This document shows positions 1 through 29,956 of a stretch of DNA of 64,000 nt, in pieces. The notes beneath the pieces were generated by a model. The model made no database searches. It was not told the origin of the DNA and saw only the letters and a program-made list of their open reading frames with translations. Every line of letters begins with the position of its first letter. The stretch's first letter is position 1. The position numbers were made by a program, and so were the translations under genes. This DNA comes from Anisakis pegreffii (taxonomy: Eukaryota > Nematoda > Chromadorea > Rhabditida > Anisakidae), in contig JAPYMA010000278.1 in the NCBI GenBank assembly GCA_035041965.1, positions 22,501-86,500 of the forward strand. The letters run 5' to 3'.

Positions 1-3000
1 AAACCATATAACGAATACCGACCGAATCGCTTCGATTAAACTTCAAAACAAAACTACCTTCAAATCACATCACAATTATATATGCATTTTCTCATTATTT
101 AAACCAAGACATCAACACTTACGCACAACACACACAATCGCGTTTCTATCCAATAAATGCCTGCCTCTCTTATTGAATTACAAGAATAAACAAACTTTAT
201 TTAATGCTTTGAACTTCTTGAAAACAATGAAGACCTTTCAAAAAGGAGCAAAACTATAAACAATTCCTCTCATGAAATATTTAGTTCCATCATGAAAACG
301 ATGCGTAATTTCAATGACCGAACACGAGAAAAATTTTTCGAACGAATAGTTGAATGATTTCAGAGGGAAAATGAGCCGAAGCATATATTTATTAGCAAAC
401 GAAACGAAACGCATTCAGCAGTCGTCAACTCACCAAGTTTATATTCAATAAAACAACACTGAGTGTCGATTTTCAATCATAAATTCGTAATTTGACATCA
501 TCAATTTGACTAATTAGATGATCTGCTGATGGGTCGAGGAGGTTCGTGAAGATTCAAGTAATAAGTTGAGAAGACAAGCTAAGAGAGTAAGAACGAAGAG
601 TAAGAGCAATGGTTGCGACGTGTTCATTAGCAGCGTTGAAATGTAATTAATAAATGAACTTGCATAAGCCAATTAACAGAACGAATGCAATTTGGCTGAG
701 TAGACTAATTGCAACACAGCCAAAACCAAACACCTCGTCTGCCTGCCCGTTTGCGAACGCCACCCCGTCGACTCCTTACTCCTTTCACCAGTTCAGCATA
801 TATATCTCTCTTCTGCGCTCACAGCTACCCCACTTTCATAGCCAACGTTTCCGAGTGAAATCCATATAATGAGTGATTATCCGAAATCCATTCACCCACC
901 CGCCCACCCACCCATAAACTCCCTCAATCCTATGCTACTTACTCATCAACAGTATTTGAAGAGTGCCTCCTTTAGATGTGACATATTTAAGTTGGCTTTG
1001 CTTCTTAATTTGTCGTTTGCGACTGATGCACACCCTTGGACAATTAGTTGAATAATCACATCACTAATCCCGCAATTTCATCTCTATTATATCAGTCTGA
1101 TTTGGTCAGATGATTGATTGTACTGATGAACATAGTTCAGAGAGCATGATCGCTTTCTTAACGATGGAACAAACGAGTGGTAATTATGAAATGACTACCT
1201 GTCAGTAAAATCTGATATTTTAGACACATACTTATAATCTACATTTTGTCTTCATTTAGAAAATTGTCTTCATTTGGACTCAAATTTTACATATTTCAAG
1301 TTATGATTGAACGAGTAGTTTCTGGAACATTTATAAACAGTTGACTGTATCTTAATCAAATGCCAGTCTGATTCAGCTGATATTTCTGCACTCAATTTGA
1401 ATGCTTCTACGAGCTATAATGAGTATATCGAGAGAATTGAATCAAAGAACAATGTTACTGATTCGCTTTTTCTAACAACGCTTGGTCATGAGCGTTGTTC
1501 GAATTGAGTCGAATATTTAACCGTTTGATCAAAATTCGTGAATACCAGTCTTAAGGGAAATTAGTTTGCATTTTGAAAAACAGTAAAATGTGGCATTCGA
1601 AACTTTTTCATTGCAAACAAATCAAATGAAGACAATTTTCGGGTGAACTAACATAATGATCTCCTGTTGCTTTAAAGTGAGAATTATGAGTAACGAAAAT
1701 TTTAGAGAGCATTAAGGAAGAAACGAATTAAAACACTCTTCCAACAATCAAAAAAACCTATTTTGACTACTGCTAATGACTAATTAGAAATATCTTTGAC
1801 GAAATACTCAGTAAGATAATCGCATCACACCTTCAGTGCATCATAAACTTACAGAATAAGGATGATAATAAATTTGATAAACATCTAAAAAATGATAATA
1901 AAGTTGTTGCCAAGCACTTATCCAACAATGCGACAGCAACATTCTTCAACATCTGATATACTAACAACTTCCCAATCTCTTGTTGCTACAAAAGATTTAT
2001 ATACCTGTAATATCCGAAAAGCAAAATCTCCCACCTGCAATCTTCACAGTAGATGAGCTTCGTATCCTTCCAAGGAAGATGATATGAAAGAAATGAAAAT
2101 CATATTATTGAAGCCATAGTTTACCTATGTAGTAATTTTGAAATATTAAGTTACGATCTTCTCAGCTGTCAAGCAACACGTGAGTAGTTCTTACACTGTT
2201 CACGCAAGGACATTGTTTGAATTATCGTGAACCCAACTGCGCAAAATCTTCGAACGGCTCACATGAAGGAAGCCTTTTCACATCATTGATGCATTTGTTG
2301 TACAGTTTATACTTCAGTTTTGGATGGGAAGTTAATCAGGTTATATCAGAGCCTCATGCCGATGTGTCCAGTTGGAAAATTGTTTTTGAAAACGAGTGTA
2401 GAAAGGAACAGAACTAACCAGTTCGCGAGATTTGCAGAACAGAAAGAGTACAACTGATGCCATCAAAGGGTCGCAAGGAGAGAAATACATGAAATTCCGA
2501 AAAATTCGACAATTATAGCGTCACAAATTCCAAACAAAGGTGTTTATCATACTGGCAACGTAGCGTTTATAGTTTCGCTATTTTAAAAACTTAATGACGC
2601 AGTGATCATAAATGGAAACTTCAAGATGGAATTGCATGTGCAGAGGAAAATTTTGATAGCAGCGGAAAGATGAAAGCTTCACAACAAACGGAAACAATAA
2701 ATGACTAGGGATGTACACATATAATCATTGGTAAATACAAGCGCACTTTTTTGGCCATCATATTATCCAACACATGATGCAGTAATGGGAAATGATTACG
2801 ATTAACTCATCCGGCATAGGCAAATCATCGCTTTCAATTGAACATTTAAGCTCAACGCACATGTAAATTGATGAATCTCTGTAGAACCAAAAAGGTATGA
2901 GTTAATGAACTGAATGATAGCAAATACTTTGGAGACTGTTCGCTTTTTGTTCTGTTCGCAACAAAATCAGAAAATAAAATACATTTGAATAGGCTGTGAA

Positions 3001-6000
3001 TTTTATGTACCTGCGAATTATTCAACTTAGCGTTTAGTAATTTTAGAACAAAATTGATACAAATATCAGACACTGAAGTGATCGAGAAGTGAACAAATCA
3101 TTCCACTCTATATAATACGCAACATAGTTCCCGCGGCAAACGAGCAATGTTTACGAATGTTGAATAGAGGTATCGGAGCGAGCATTTTCATACTCACTAT
3201 CATAAAAACGATACTGAATATTGACTTCAAGTTACAAGACCTTCCGTTTTCATGGGAGTTCTTTTCAGGGAGATGAATCTTCAAGTGAACTTCAAGAAAA
3301 CCGATCACTATGATAATGCTTATTTGAAGTACCATTTCAAACGGGTATTGATGTCACAATGTGGTTCTGAATTTCATGTTCAACAGATTCAAAAGGAAAG
3401 TGAAAGAAGAGGACTGCTCTTTTTTTCGGATCTCATTAATAATTCATAAAAACTTCCGGAGAGTCATAGTTTGTTACCATCAACTACTGCATGGTTTTCA
3501 TCTATTTCTTTTGAGGTCTCCGATAAATTCGACCAAAAATGCTAATGTTCCATACCTTGCTTATGTCACTGAATAACCTTTAATTACATATCGCTTACAG
3601 TTTACAGATGGCGCTAGAAATGGAAGAGCGTTACCACTTGAAATAAATTTACCTTTGAATAGTTGAAGTGAATCACGAAAAGTTTAACGATTATATGCAG
3701 CCAGAGGATCATAATAAAACTTTCCTGAATTATAAAGGAAAATGTACGACAATAATTCGAAGTGAATGGAGAAAGATGTAAATTTGGTTAGAGTACTAAA
3801 ACGATGAGATGTGCAGCAACTACGAATATTCGCTTAATTATGCTCATTTCAGCAGATGAAGACAATTATTTAATCGAATGTACAACGACTATTGCGTCCT
3901 ATAAGCACATCACTCGATAATAGGAACAACAGCATCGTTTCGTTTCGTTTTCTCATTATTTCGCATTTGATTAGAACGAAAGCAATCAACTTATTTATTT
4001 TATCATCGAACTTGTTGTTGTTAATTTATTATACAAATATACGCATAACAGCCGATCATCTAAATCATTTTAGGATGGAATTCGTCGTTTCAAATTGATT
4101 GCAATACATTCGCGACTTAACTTATTCTACAGACTCTAACATCTTCATTCGTTTCATTACAAAAATGAGTTTTGCCGAATAAAGAAAGAAACTCTTGAGA
4201 ACAATTCATTGGAATGATCTCATTTGGAGCCATGTGAACAGAACGGATACATGGGATTTGTTTCATTCATAGTCACTCAGTTGTGGTCTAGTTTGACAGT
4301 TTGGATTATTTCCGATAACGGTTCATTTAAAATAAAAATGCGACAATTGCCACTGATTCAAAAAAGGTAAATCTTTGCGAATGGAAGGCAATCGAGAATA
4401 AAGTTGATGCACGCTGCAATACTCACTGAAAATATGACGATGCAACAAAGACAATGAAATTCAAAACGAGCATGCAAATAGATCGGATTTTTGAAACCTT
4501 CCTTTTGGGATGAATCGAATTATTCATTAAACAGCAATAATTTGTCTTAAAACTTGGCAGATTCGCTCAAGATGGCTGGCTTTATAGGTGCGGAACGATC
4601 TCAGCTGGTCACATTGACCACCCACAGAAAATCCGTACGCTTATCATCCGTGCTCATAGCTAGCAATAGTTATCTGAATTCATCCAGACAGCAATAAACA
4701 CATGAGAACAGACGAACCGCAAATGATGTTGATCTCCTTTTTACAAATTCAAGATTGATCCGTACGACAAAAGAAAAGCAACAAGAAATGTTCATGGATG
4801 CACCAAACATTGCCACCTATATAGACAGACTCGTTTATCTGAAACAATTCTTTACCCCTATCAATCATTGCATTTGAATCTCTATTCCATTCCCAATCTC
4901 ACATTCAAACAAACTTTCAGTCACATTCACAACCTTCAAAAATGAAGCATATCTTAGCTTTCCAATATATCATTCGACCGCGTTAATCAATCGTTTAAGT
5001 ACGTTTCGTCGATCTACTGCAATTGTATTCACAGTAGTAGCTCAACCAATCAAGTGTGAAACGAAATGATTTATGGAACAAGCTGCAACTGATATCGAAT
5101 CCGAAAATATTTTGATTTTACCGCTATGTCTCGCTATCAAAATATAACTTCAATGAGCAAGTGATTATGATTATACGAAGAAGAAGATATTAAAGTAGGT
5201 GTAAATGTATGAAATGATATTTGCTCTATTCATGCAAATTAGTACTGCCAGTGTTAGAACGAAGTGATGGGAATAGAGTGCACTGAACACATAACAACAC
5301 GGTGATTTCTAATCAACTTTGCCGAAATCATAACAGCTTGACTTGAAGTCGAGTTTTTGCGATGATGCATATATTAGGTTTCTAGGCAAAGCACATCACT
5401 TCTAGCCCACTTGAAATCCTTTTAATTCCTGTCATTTGCCCATATGACTCTAACGTTGATTAATTCGGCATGTTGACGCAAGATATATAATATAATGCCG
5501 GTTAGTGCACGCAACGAATGCATTTCAAAAATGACAATATGTGCACACTTCAATCTTCATTTATTTTAATTAACTGGTAACTTCAAAACTTTTTAAAGAA
5601 TAAAGTAGAAAGCACAACTGTTGCGCAATAATATCTTATAACTGTTATCAAACAGTTGATGAAGTCAGTGTTTGTATAAGTATATAATCAGAGAGTGAAC
5701 GATCGAATCAGCCACTGAAATATTCCTCATGACTTGCAAATTAGGTCATATTGATAAATAAGGAGATGGAAAAGTACCCTTTTGAAATTCAAACCAAATT
5801 ATATATCGCACCTTTGCTGATTCAGCTATGTGCTTTAAGGTCTGAGACTATCACAAGAACTATCACAACCTTCCAAAAATTATTTAACGTTCCAAATCCG
5901 GCTCGTCGGTTTTTATTTTCTTGAAGATTACACCCAGATATATCAAAATAATAGCCCCAATTGAAGGAAGTTGTCTACAGTAGGAATTGCTTCATTTTAC

Positions 6001-9000
6001 CCACCCGCATAAGCAGTTTTGCTTTTATAGCGATTGAAGTTGCTTTCGACATTCACGAAATTATATTAGTTAATTTTAGTTATTAAAGGAATTTCACTGA
6101 ACCACTGAAACTAGAAATCGTAATTTAAAAAATTTCTTTATCGTTGCTGATTTAAAACGAAATCGTCAAAAAGTCGCAGCTCTGTAGTAGGGGAAGGCAG
6201 TGATGTCACGTGTTGCAGTTCATCTCAACGATTATATATGTTTGTGAAACTAAACGTTTCGAATTGCACTTCAAGTTGAATTCGAGTTTACTTGTTGCTA
6301 CAGCTGCACACGCGTTTATTGAGTAATGAATATTGTTTGTAACATTTCTGATCACATGGCCGTAAAATCTTGCATGCTTATGATTTTCGGGTAACCTTTC
6401 CAAGGAAATTTTTATTCGCTCAAAAATGTGGATTTTAGAAACTGCAAAAAACACAATCGTACACCAATAGTAGAACCGCCATAGTCTATCAAGTTCATTC
6501 AGACTTGCTTTCTACGTCATGTTTCAAGAAACTAAAATAGTATGCTGCGATGAACGAGGAATAATTAGTTTTAGGTTTTCGAATGCAAAAATAATGCAGT
6601 TATTTTTCAGCATTACATGATTATATACTGCAAACTGAGAAGCTGGAAGTTTGAAAAGTATTTAGTTGATTTGTGAACGTTTGCTGATTTTAATGTGTCA
6701 GTTAGCGATTTCATTTTGAATAATGTACTGGTGTTATTCTGTTAGCTTAACTCTGCTTTCTAGCAGAAGCTCTCTCTGTAAAATGGGCTGATAATTTGGA
6801 GTGCGAATAGCGTGACGCTTACGCACGCGTGCCTCATTATAGCGCGCAAGTTTTGATTAATAATTAGGCTAGTCGATTGAAGAATTGAGTTAGCGTCGGC
6901 ACTGTTGCCCAAAGGAAGACGAAATGCAACTGAGCACAACGCCCCTTTTCTTTTATCCGTGTCTTCTTTGCCCACTTTTGAGGGACTTATCGTTAATCGT
7001 CAGTAATATTTTCTTATTATTCATTCATTCACATTTAACTCTTTAAACCTTTGGAATGCATAAAATATTGAACAATGGTTCATCAATCAACATCAGCAAA
7101 CATTCATCATCAATTCGCAGCATTTTCACATAGTAAAAACGAGTATTTCAGTCCGGAAAACGAAAGATTTCTTGTCGTTATACAAGACTCAGCAAGTTGC
7201 TTATTCGGATGCAAGCAATAACATAAAAAATGTTCATCAGAAGATGAAATTTCAATAAAACTATTCGGATTGGCATTGGTGGCATAGTAAAATGCACTTA
7301 AAACGTCTTGACTGTTCAACTTCAAAGTGATTCAGATATTTTGCAAAACTGTAAGGTTGCACGACGCTGCTCAACAGAACGATTCATGATCGAACTGAGA
7401 CAAACGGTGGAATAATCCAGCTCGGCATTCTCTCACTTCATCGATGCGTTCATTCCCAATTTTCAGACCTTCATTGCTTGAGTTGCAAATATTTATTCAA
7501 TCCTACCATGTTCCCTCCTCAATAGGACGAAATAGCTAAAAGTTGCTGCGTCACACCATGTTAGAGACGTTATCTTCATAAACTTGATACAATAGGATTA
7601 TTGTTAAATAAACTATATAAACGTTGTCTGAATGTGTATATTAAAATTTGGTTTGTGAAGTTAGCAGTAAATTTATGTTGATGTCGAAGAACGAATAGAG
7701 AAATGTCTTGACTTTACTTGATTTGACTTGACTTGATCATAATTGAGCAATTCTTTGCTTATCACATTAGCGAATTTGCGCAATTTGGACGCGCCCCGAT
7801 TAAGTTGTGAAGCGAAGCTTACTTAAAGAGTACCCATCGCCATGATTCTTTTGCTATTGCTCTTAGTCATTTCGTTTCTTTGGCCAAGTTCAAAATAACG
7901 AATGAAGCCAACACACCACTAAAAATTCATTTGTTCCATATTCTTGCAATAGTTGCTCGTTATTCTGTGCTGAGAACATCGAGACAGAAATAATAACTTC
8001 TGAAAAGTATCAATTTTTCACTGCAGATGAATTCAGTAATTTAGAACGTTTTGGAACGAAGTTCGCTCATCTTATCAAAGTATTTTTCTGGCATAAAATA
8101 CTTATCTTCATTGGAATAAAGTGCAGAATAGCTCAACCAAGAAATCCTCCATCATTGAGTAGTGCGGGATAACATCAAATCACTCAATACAGTTACTCCG
8201 TGAATTTCAGCTATCTTTCAGTTAATACCAGTATAGTTATTAGTTTTTGATAGTGAATTTTGAGCTGTGACAAGCGACAAGTTAGAAGAGAGGAGTACAG
8301 TTTGTGGAATTTAAGCATGAAGACGTGACGACTAACTTCGTTTCAGCTTCAATGAATTACTCATTTTGTGTGTTTATCTCGATCATCAATGCAGTATGCC
8401 TTATTTAATCACCTTATCCTAACACTAATCAACATTATTCTATCTAAACTCTCTCCTTCTTATTACTTTAGGCACAACACAAGCTGTTGCCACATTCGTG
8501 GAAAGTAATCCGATTATATCAAAAAAGAAAATCAATTCGGGGAATTTCTCATCACCAATAACCTTTTAACTCAGCACTGAGAAATAAAAATTTTCCCAGA
8601 TTCAAGTAGCAAATTAGAGATGCATTAGATGGAATGGAAATGCTTATATGAGACATGATGAAACAAAAAACTAATTGATGTAAGTGGAATAGTTGATGGA
8701 ACTATGAAACTGAATACGTTATGTACACATTTTGGAATGTTTTGAGATCGATGTCTAATTAGTGGTGCTGCTGTAATCAGAATAAATGAGGCTAGCAACA
8801 CATTCCGATAAAACTCCGCTGTTCTAATTAATCAATCGGAACTGCTCACTGCTTGTAAAATAGAAGAAAATGTTTTTCGTTGAATCTTCAACAGTTTAAT
8901 TGCGATGGATGCAGATAAAGTTGATTAGCAGCTTGCTACATTTTCGAATTGATTTTAAGAAATGGAGAAACAGCTGAATTAGCAAAAAAGCGTGCTAAAC

Positions 9001-11690
9001 AATGAATAAACTCATTTATATTTCTTGATTTAGCACATCCGTTTGATTAACTTTGATTTAAATTTAAATTAATATTTGATAAAAATTAAAATTCATGAAT
9101 TCGGGGCAGCTACTTTATTATCTTATTTGGGGTAGTTTTGGATCAAATTATTTTCAGGGCAGTAGCTTGCAAAAAAAAACAAACGTTCTAAACAGGAGAG
9201 TAAACATGACTAATGATCACTCAAAAAATACATGCGTATGTTCAATTTTTAAATCAGACGAATGAATAATAGAATATGCATTCGAATTAAGAAATTCATC
9301 CAAGGTTGAAAACGTGATATTGAAGGGAATATGTGATTATATTAACAATGGAAATTGTGAGAACGTTCTTCCTTTGGTTTGGATACAATAGTTATGCGTA
9401 GCGTAAAATCATGCCCGCTCGTTCCATAAAAAAGTTCTGAATCGGTGTAATGAAAAATGCGCATTTGAAGAGTGAATAATCAGAGTAGAAAATTGAACGT
9501 TTACAGTTATACGAAATGAATCTTATTAATTCGATAACCTTCGGTGTTATTTTTGATATCACAATAAAATTTATGAATAATTACATTTTCTGCTATTTCT
9601 TCGCTTCAGCTGACAGAATTTTGCTGGATCGTTACACAAAAGGCGGCTATCTCAAAAGTATGAAGTAGCAATTTTGTACTACACTCCTAATGTTACTCGT
9701 GAACTGCGTTCTAGTTCGTCACCACATGAAACAATTTCAGTCAAAGCGACAAAAAATACATCATTTGAAATGAGATCAACTGTACATCACGCCACCCAAC
9801 AATTAATAAAATGAATTAACTTGATAGAATAAAACAAGATAAAATGAAATAAGTTCTAGCCGATTTTCGTAACTTTAATAGGCTTTCAATTCCATATGGT
9901 TTTTGTAAAAGGAGCATGGAATGTGAACTAAAAAAACATGTAAACTACGAAATGGGTCATTGATAATGTTATTTTTGCAGAATGATTAATGTAATAACGA
10001 TATGTTAATGAAATGAATATCAATAAATAAAGCTTACACGAAGCAAGGCTTAGATTCCCGAATGAAAAGAAAAGCTATGAAGAGCGATTGAGTGAACCAA
10101 GTGAGCTGCTAAGCTCAGTCCGACTGAACTGTATGTTATGTTTTCATCTGTTCATATCTGTGAGCGGCTCGGCTCATAAAAGCACGTACGGCATTAACTA
10201 ACTGGCCCCGCCGCTAATAATTCCCATATGTGACTCAACAAATTAAGAGATCGCTCACATAAGTTCGCATTCGCACCCTTTTGTTATGCATTGTGTAATA
10301 GATCTATGAAGATGATAGGATAGAAAACTGAGCATTAGCAATAAAACAAATTAAATGGACAATTGTAATACATCTTGCAACACGAAACGTCCACCTCCTT
10401 CTTTGACACGTGCGAATACTGTAAGTTATGTTGTCATATCAAATCACAATGTACTTATCAACTGCTTTAGCCAATTCCGGGTTATATGACAATGCAACGT
10501 AAAATTTCCATTTTTGGAACGATTCATTGATCTGCTTAGTTGAGTAGTTCATTCAAATCGTGCACAAGAACAATGAACAGTTCAAACGTTATCAGATTAA
10601 TGTGTTAACGGTGAAGTGTTTAGGTCGCATCTTCGAGCAACATGTCAACAAAGCACTCTCACGAATGCTAAACCATGAATCATACTGCCACGCTGGGTTG
10701 TTGGAAATGCTGAACCGATGGAATGCATTGAAAAAAAGTATCATGTTATAGTAAGGAACGGCAAACATAAAGCCAATTAGCGGCTTTCGTGGTTTGATTG
10801 AGCAGCAAAAATGAATTATAAAATAAGCATTAAGCTGATGAGTAATATTATGGCGCAACAACATTAATAACGACAAGCAGTGAGAGATGCTTTGAAAGCG
10901 CAATGCATATAGACGAAACAATGAAGTGCTTATAAGGATGGTATCAGTTGACCTTTGAGGCTAGATTCCTCGGCACGATCAGATGATTGGACAGACACGA
11001 TACAACGATCGATTCCGAAACAGTATGCTCTGAAAAACGGTTGAAGAAAATGACGTATTCTGATTGTTCGACAAGCTTCTTTTTATTCCATGAGGATCGG
11101 CGCTGACAAGTGCGTTCAACAAACCTTGAATATTTGCTACTTATTTCACAGTCAACTACCTATCTGAACGACAAAATCTATCTATTTCAATTCGCAAGCA
11201 TTTCCACAATTTCATCATTTACGCAGTCAAAAATTTCTGCCTTACAATCGAATGCATTTACTGCCATAACCAGTTGAAGCATTGTTCATTGCTGAATCAA
11301 TTGTGGCAATGCAAATATAATCACTTCATTTCATTACTTTTCTAAACTCCCATTCATGCTGCATTACTCTCAAAAACATAAATTTATCCTGTTCAACCAT
11401 TCAGGATTATCTTCAAACTAACAAGCAACGGACATATGACATCGCACGACGGTTTTCATCTTTAAATGGCTCCATTCTCTACCACCACTTCTCCGCTGCG
11501 TTTTTTTAGTGTTTACTCAAGGAGAAAATTATTCGATTCTCAGAGACACAAAATCTTAACCGTGAACTACCGCATTAAATTGGCACCGTATTCGAGTGAA
11601 CATATAATTTCGATTGCGCTTCCAAAAAAAGAATGCAAAAATAAATGTAATTGAAATGTATGCCAAAAGCATTCTCATACATATATACTA
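1..11690. other. Gene-free AT-rich region
   Basis: I see no convincing gene, RNA gene or transposase here on either strand. The open frames are short, have no recognisable motif and cannot be linked by matching splice phases. A few stretches are less AT-rich and carry clustered ATTA/TAATTA cores, around 635-800, 6830-6920 and 10195-10230. The rest is plain AT-rich sequence with short direct repeats, such as a TTGACT run near 7,710-7,735 and a CGTTT run near 3,935. It may be intergenic DNA or a large intron of a gene outside the window; the sequence does not decide. Confidence 0.6.
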
Positions 11691-12090
11691 ACGCATGATG
11701 TAATAGGGATGGATAGATAGATAGATGTGCGGCCTACTATAGGTGGTGCTTAAGATGCTATGAAAAACAAATGATAAGATGAAAACGGAAGCATATATTA
11801 CATTACAAGGTCGAAGAGTTGAATGAAGAATGATTTTGAGGGTGGGAAGGTGAAGTAGGAATACTGAAATCGAAAAATGATGATGAATGAATAAAATAAC
11901 AGAAAAGGTGAAAAGAGGGTGGTGGTGATACATTATGTAATAAATAATAGTAAGGGATGGTACATGAATATGAAGAATATATATGTGCGGTGTGATGAAG
12001 GAGAGGAGGGATGAATGCTCTAGATGAATGGATGGATCTTTCGCACAAGAACGATTAAAAAAGAAGAATGGGCTCGAATAAATATATACG
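11691..12090. repeat. Purine-rich low-complexity tract
   Basis: The plus strand is strongly G/A-biased, with GATA, GATG and GGTG runs, for about 400 bases. The complementary strand is therefore pyrimidine-rich and stays open for a long stretch, giving a 189-codon frame at 11688-12257 whose product is mostly His, Ser, Ile, Tyr and Phe. That composition comes from strand asymmetry rather than coding constraint, so no gene is called. Confidence 0.55.
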
Positions 12091-27031
<14,941 letters not shown>

Positions 27032-29935
27032 TTATCTCGAGCAAAATGTGCTCACTTCTTCGTTCACCGCATAAATATCCGATGCATTCGCTAAACTTTC
27101 GTCAAACTGGCCAAAATATGTCACTGCCGTAGTAAGTTTGGCATTGGTAGATTCGCTGAATACCTGCAAATGAATCGAATTTCAGGGATGAATAATCCTC
27201 ATATGTGTTAACAGCAGTTAAATGATTGCGGAACAAATGAAAAATAAAACGAGGTACAAGTCTCACAGCACTGAGGTGTGAACTGGAAAAAGGATGAAAT
27301 TCTCAGTAAACTAACGGATGAAAAATGAATTTTCCGTGCGATACAGTTACTTATTGCAAAAGAAACAGCAAGATGTACGAACTGTAAATCTCATACACTT
27401 TTCAACTCACCTGTTTGCCTTTATCTTTGAGAGACATGAGATTGTTGATGAGTTGTTCGGAGGTATGACGCAATGAGCGCATTAGAATGTCCTCAGGTTT
27501 TTGCTTCAACTGTTTTGCCTCTCGCTCAACACGATCCTTCAACTCGAGTACTGATGTATGCAGTTCACCTGCCTTCTCAACTGCCCATTCTTGCTGCTTA
27601 CGAATCAAATCCACCTCAAATACAACGAAAAACACTTCAATGGTGGATATACACATGAAACGGTTCAACGTGCAATATACAACAATGTACTATTCAATGA
27701 GTAATTCATGCAATTTTGGCATGAATTATAGAATGCGCAGAGGGAAACTACGAAAATTATCCGAAGCATGCGCTGAAACGAGTGAAAATGATACTACATC
27801 TATGAATCATGATAAAAGTCGAAATGAACAACTAACAAGGATCATCGATTTGGCGAGTTGTTCCATGACCGTATTCAACTGATTATGAAGAGGATCGATC
27901 ACTCCATCGTGAGCACGACTCGTCAGCACACCCGAAACACGACGTCCTAAACGACCGAGTCTCTGGCCAATCGTGCATTCGGCAGGATCTGCCTCAGAGC
28001 TCAACCCAAACAAACGATCCACAACTGCGTTCATGACATCCAGAAGAATGTTTGCTTGCTCACTTAATTTTGCTATTGGTACCTGAAGGTTTCCACTCAA
28101 TCAACAAATATCAACACTAAAAATCGCTCACTCATGAATTTCCTCCTTAGTTTTGCTCCTTCTTTACCTCGTGCTAATACTGAGTAACATCTGGAAATAA
28201 ATGCAGGGAAAATGCGTACGGAACTGGAGGATCAAAGCAAGTGAACAATTTGTTTAAAATTCCGTGATTGTATAGTATACAATCGCAGCATTTTCACATT
28301 CTCAAATAATGGCATAGACCAGGAGCTCCGAAAATGGCGAGATTTCTTTCAAAGGACGAATTTCAGGTTATCGGGTATAATCAGAAGATATTTGCAGAAC
28401 AATGCTACAAGGAGAGAAGAGTCCTTTATAATCGTCGAAAAAACGAGGAACGTTACTCTTTTGCAAGGCCAAAGAGGGGCTTCGTCCACAAAGGCTTAAG
28501 AAGCAATGAAACAGCAATAAACTGTCGGCAAAGAGGTCAACTTACTTGAACAAGATCTTGTGTTTGTTGAATCAAACCGTTCACACATTGCTGCATCGCT
28601 CTTTCAGCATCCTCAAATCGCAATTTTCATTACGTTGTATCTCTGCGAAATGGGCGTCTCAATTCGAACATATCAATAAAGAATCAATGATGAGGCCCTC
28701 CGAATTTATACTGATTTAATACGAATATAATGACTCGATTTATAAACCATATGCGAAGTTACATTGAAACTTTATAGCACTTCGAACGTCACTGACCTAT
28801 ACCATTGATTTAACATTACTCTGATCACATCGATAAATAAGGCGGTTATCGAGCGATGACACCAACCAAAAGAATATTAAGAGCTACGTGTGCTGTAGGC
28901 CCACATTTAGGACTATGCAAAATGTCATGAGAAATATTAGTCTGTGAATTACACACCTTAGCAGATAGAAGCATATTTCCAGCAATTCTTTTTGAAGTAA
29001 TCAACGAATCGAGAAGAAGATTCGTACCAGCAACACCCAACGCTAAACTAAGTTGTGTCGCCACTACAACTGCTCCAACGCCAAGCATAGCTGCCGATTT
29101 GCTCACATCAAAAACGTACTTCATATTTTCAACACCTTAATCTGGGTTTTGATGAATTTCCTCAAACATATACATGCGATACTCAACAGTTCATTTTTTG
29201 CGCAAATTCCAATTGCTTGACAAAATTTCACGCTCACTACGGTGATCCAATTTAAATGAAAGAATTAGAACTTTATAAGAGAGTTTTTAGTGAGTTTCGT
29301 GATAAAGCATTTTGAATACGCACTTAACAGCATGTCCACTGAAGTTCAACTAATATCAACAATACGTTTGCCACTTCACTCACCTTTCGAGCATGCATTA
29401 ACAACTGCATCAACTGATGGTTGACAGTAGGATTGGTAAACAGGAGCAGCAATCTGAGCTGCACTCTGCACACTACATTCGACAGCACCTAACGTGCTCT
29501 CCATCAGTGCGCAACTGTGTTTGGTACGATCATAATCAAACAGCATCTTTAAGAATCAAAAATAAATCACTCTTTTTACTCGTTCGCTTCAAATGTTCTC
29601 TAGCAATTAAAATCATATTCGCTGAGTAATACATCTGATGTTGCGGACCGATATTTGGAAATGAAAAAGAACTGCAAAACAGAGAAAGAATTTAACTTCT
29701 CATTAATTCACCTGTTATAGATATTCATAATTCAGCTGAGTGGCTTTCTCTTGTGAACACAGTAATGAAATTTTACTACGTTCACAAGAAAAAGCCAAAA
29801 GAAGCCAAAGCCAAAAGAGAAGCAAGCAAAAACATAGTAAAAACAGCAAACTTGTTGGATGACAGGATTTGCACAGAGACGAGTATAGAGCTGGTCGATA
29901 TAAGACGTGCATCCACTAGCGGTTGAAGTTGACAT
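27032..29935 (-). CDS. plin-1: Perilipin family lipid-droplet protein, 7 exons, 357 aa
   Basis: Spliced minus-strand gene. Exons in transcript order: 29852-29935, 29384-29546, 28957-29135, 28546-28611, 27837-28082, 27411-27614 and 27032-27163 (stop TAA). Every junction is GT/AG and phases match throughout (only the exon 2/3 junction splits a codon), giving 357 residues from the start MSTSTASGC. The opening has the perilipin pattern: NPVIQQ, then YDRTKHS, a stretch of small residues ending in YCQPSVDAVVNACSKG (about residues 68-83), and a hydrophobic Ala/Val/Leu-rich segment (about 96-120). Residues 165-314 are helical and charged, including an Arg-rich GQRLGRLGRRVS patch and the exon 6 amphipathic stretch rich in Glu, Lys and Gln. 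Perilipins coat neutral-lipid droplets and control lipase access; nematodes typically have one. The family call rests on pattern recognition, not a search. The acidic C-terminal exon ends in FCSR. The gene looks intact, and its neighbours give no functional hint. Confidence 0.88.
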
Positions 29936-29939
29936 TGTA

Positions 29940-29956
29940 ACTGCTAACAAATTACT
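29940..29956 (-). promoter_or_regulatory. Candidate trans-splice acceptors upstream of the perilipin start
   Basis: Reading towards the ATG at 29935-29933, there are two AG sites after pyrimidine-rich sequence: GTTTAG ending at 29955 and TTAGCAG ending at 29941. Either could accept a spliced leader, leaving a leader of 4 or 18 nt before the ATG. Such short leaders are usual for nematode mRNAs, but use of these sites is inferred. Confidence 0.3.

Noticed and set aside
27487..27882. 131-codon plus-strand frame in the perilipin gene
   Set aside because: Antisense shadow of perilipin exons 5 and 6 on the minus strand, where splice sites and phases fit.
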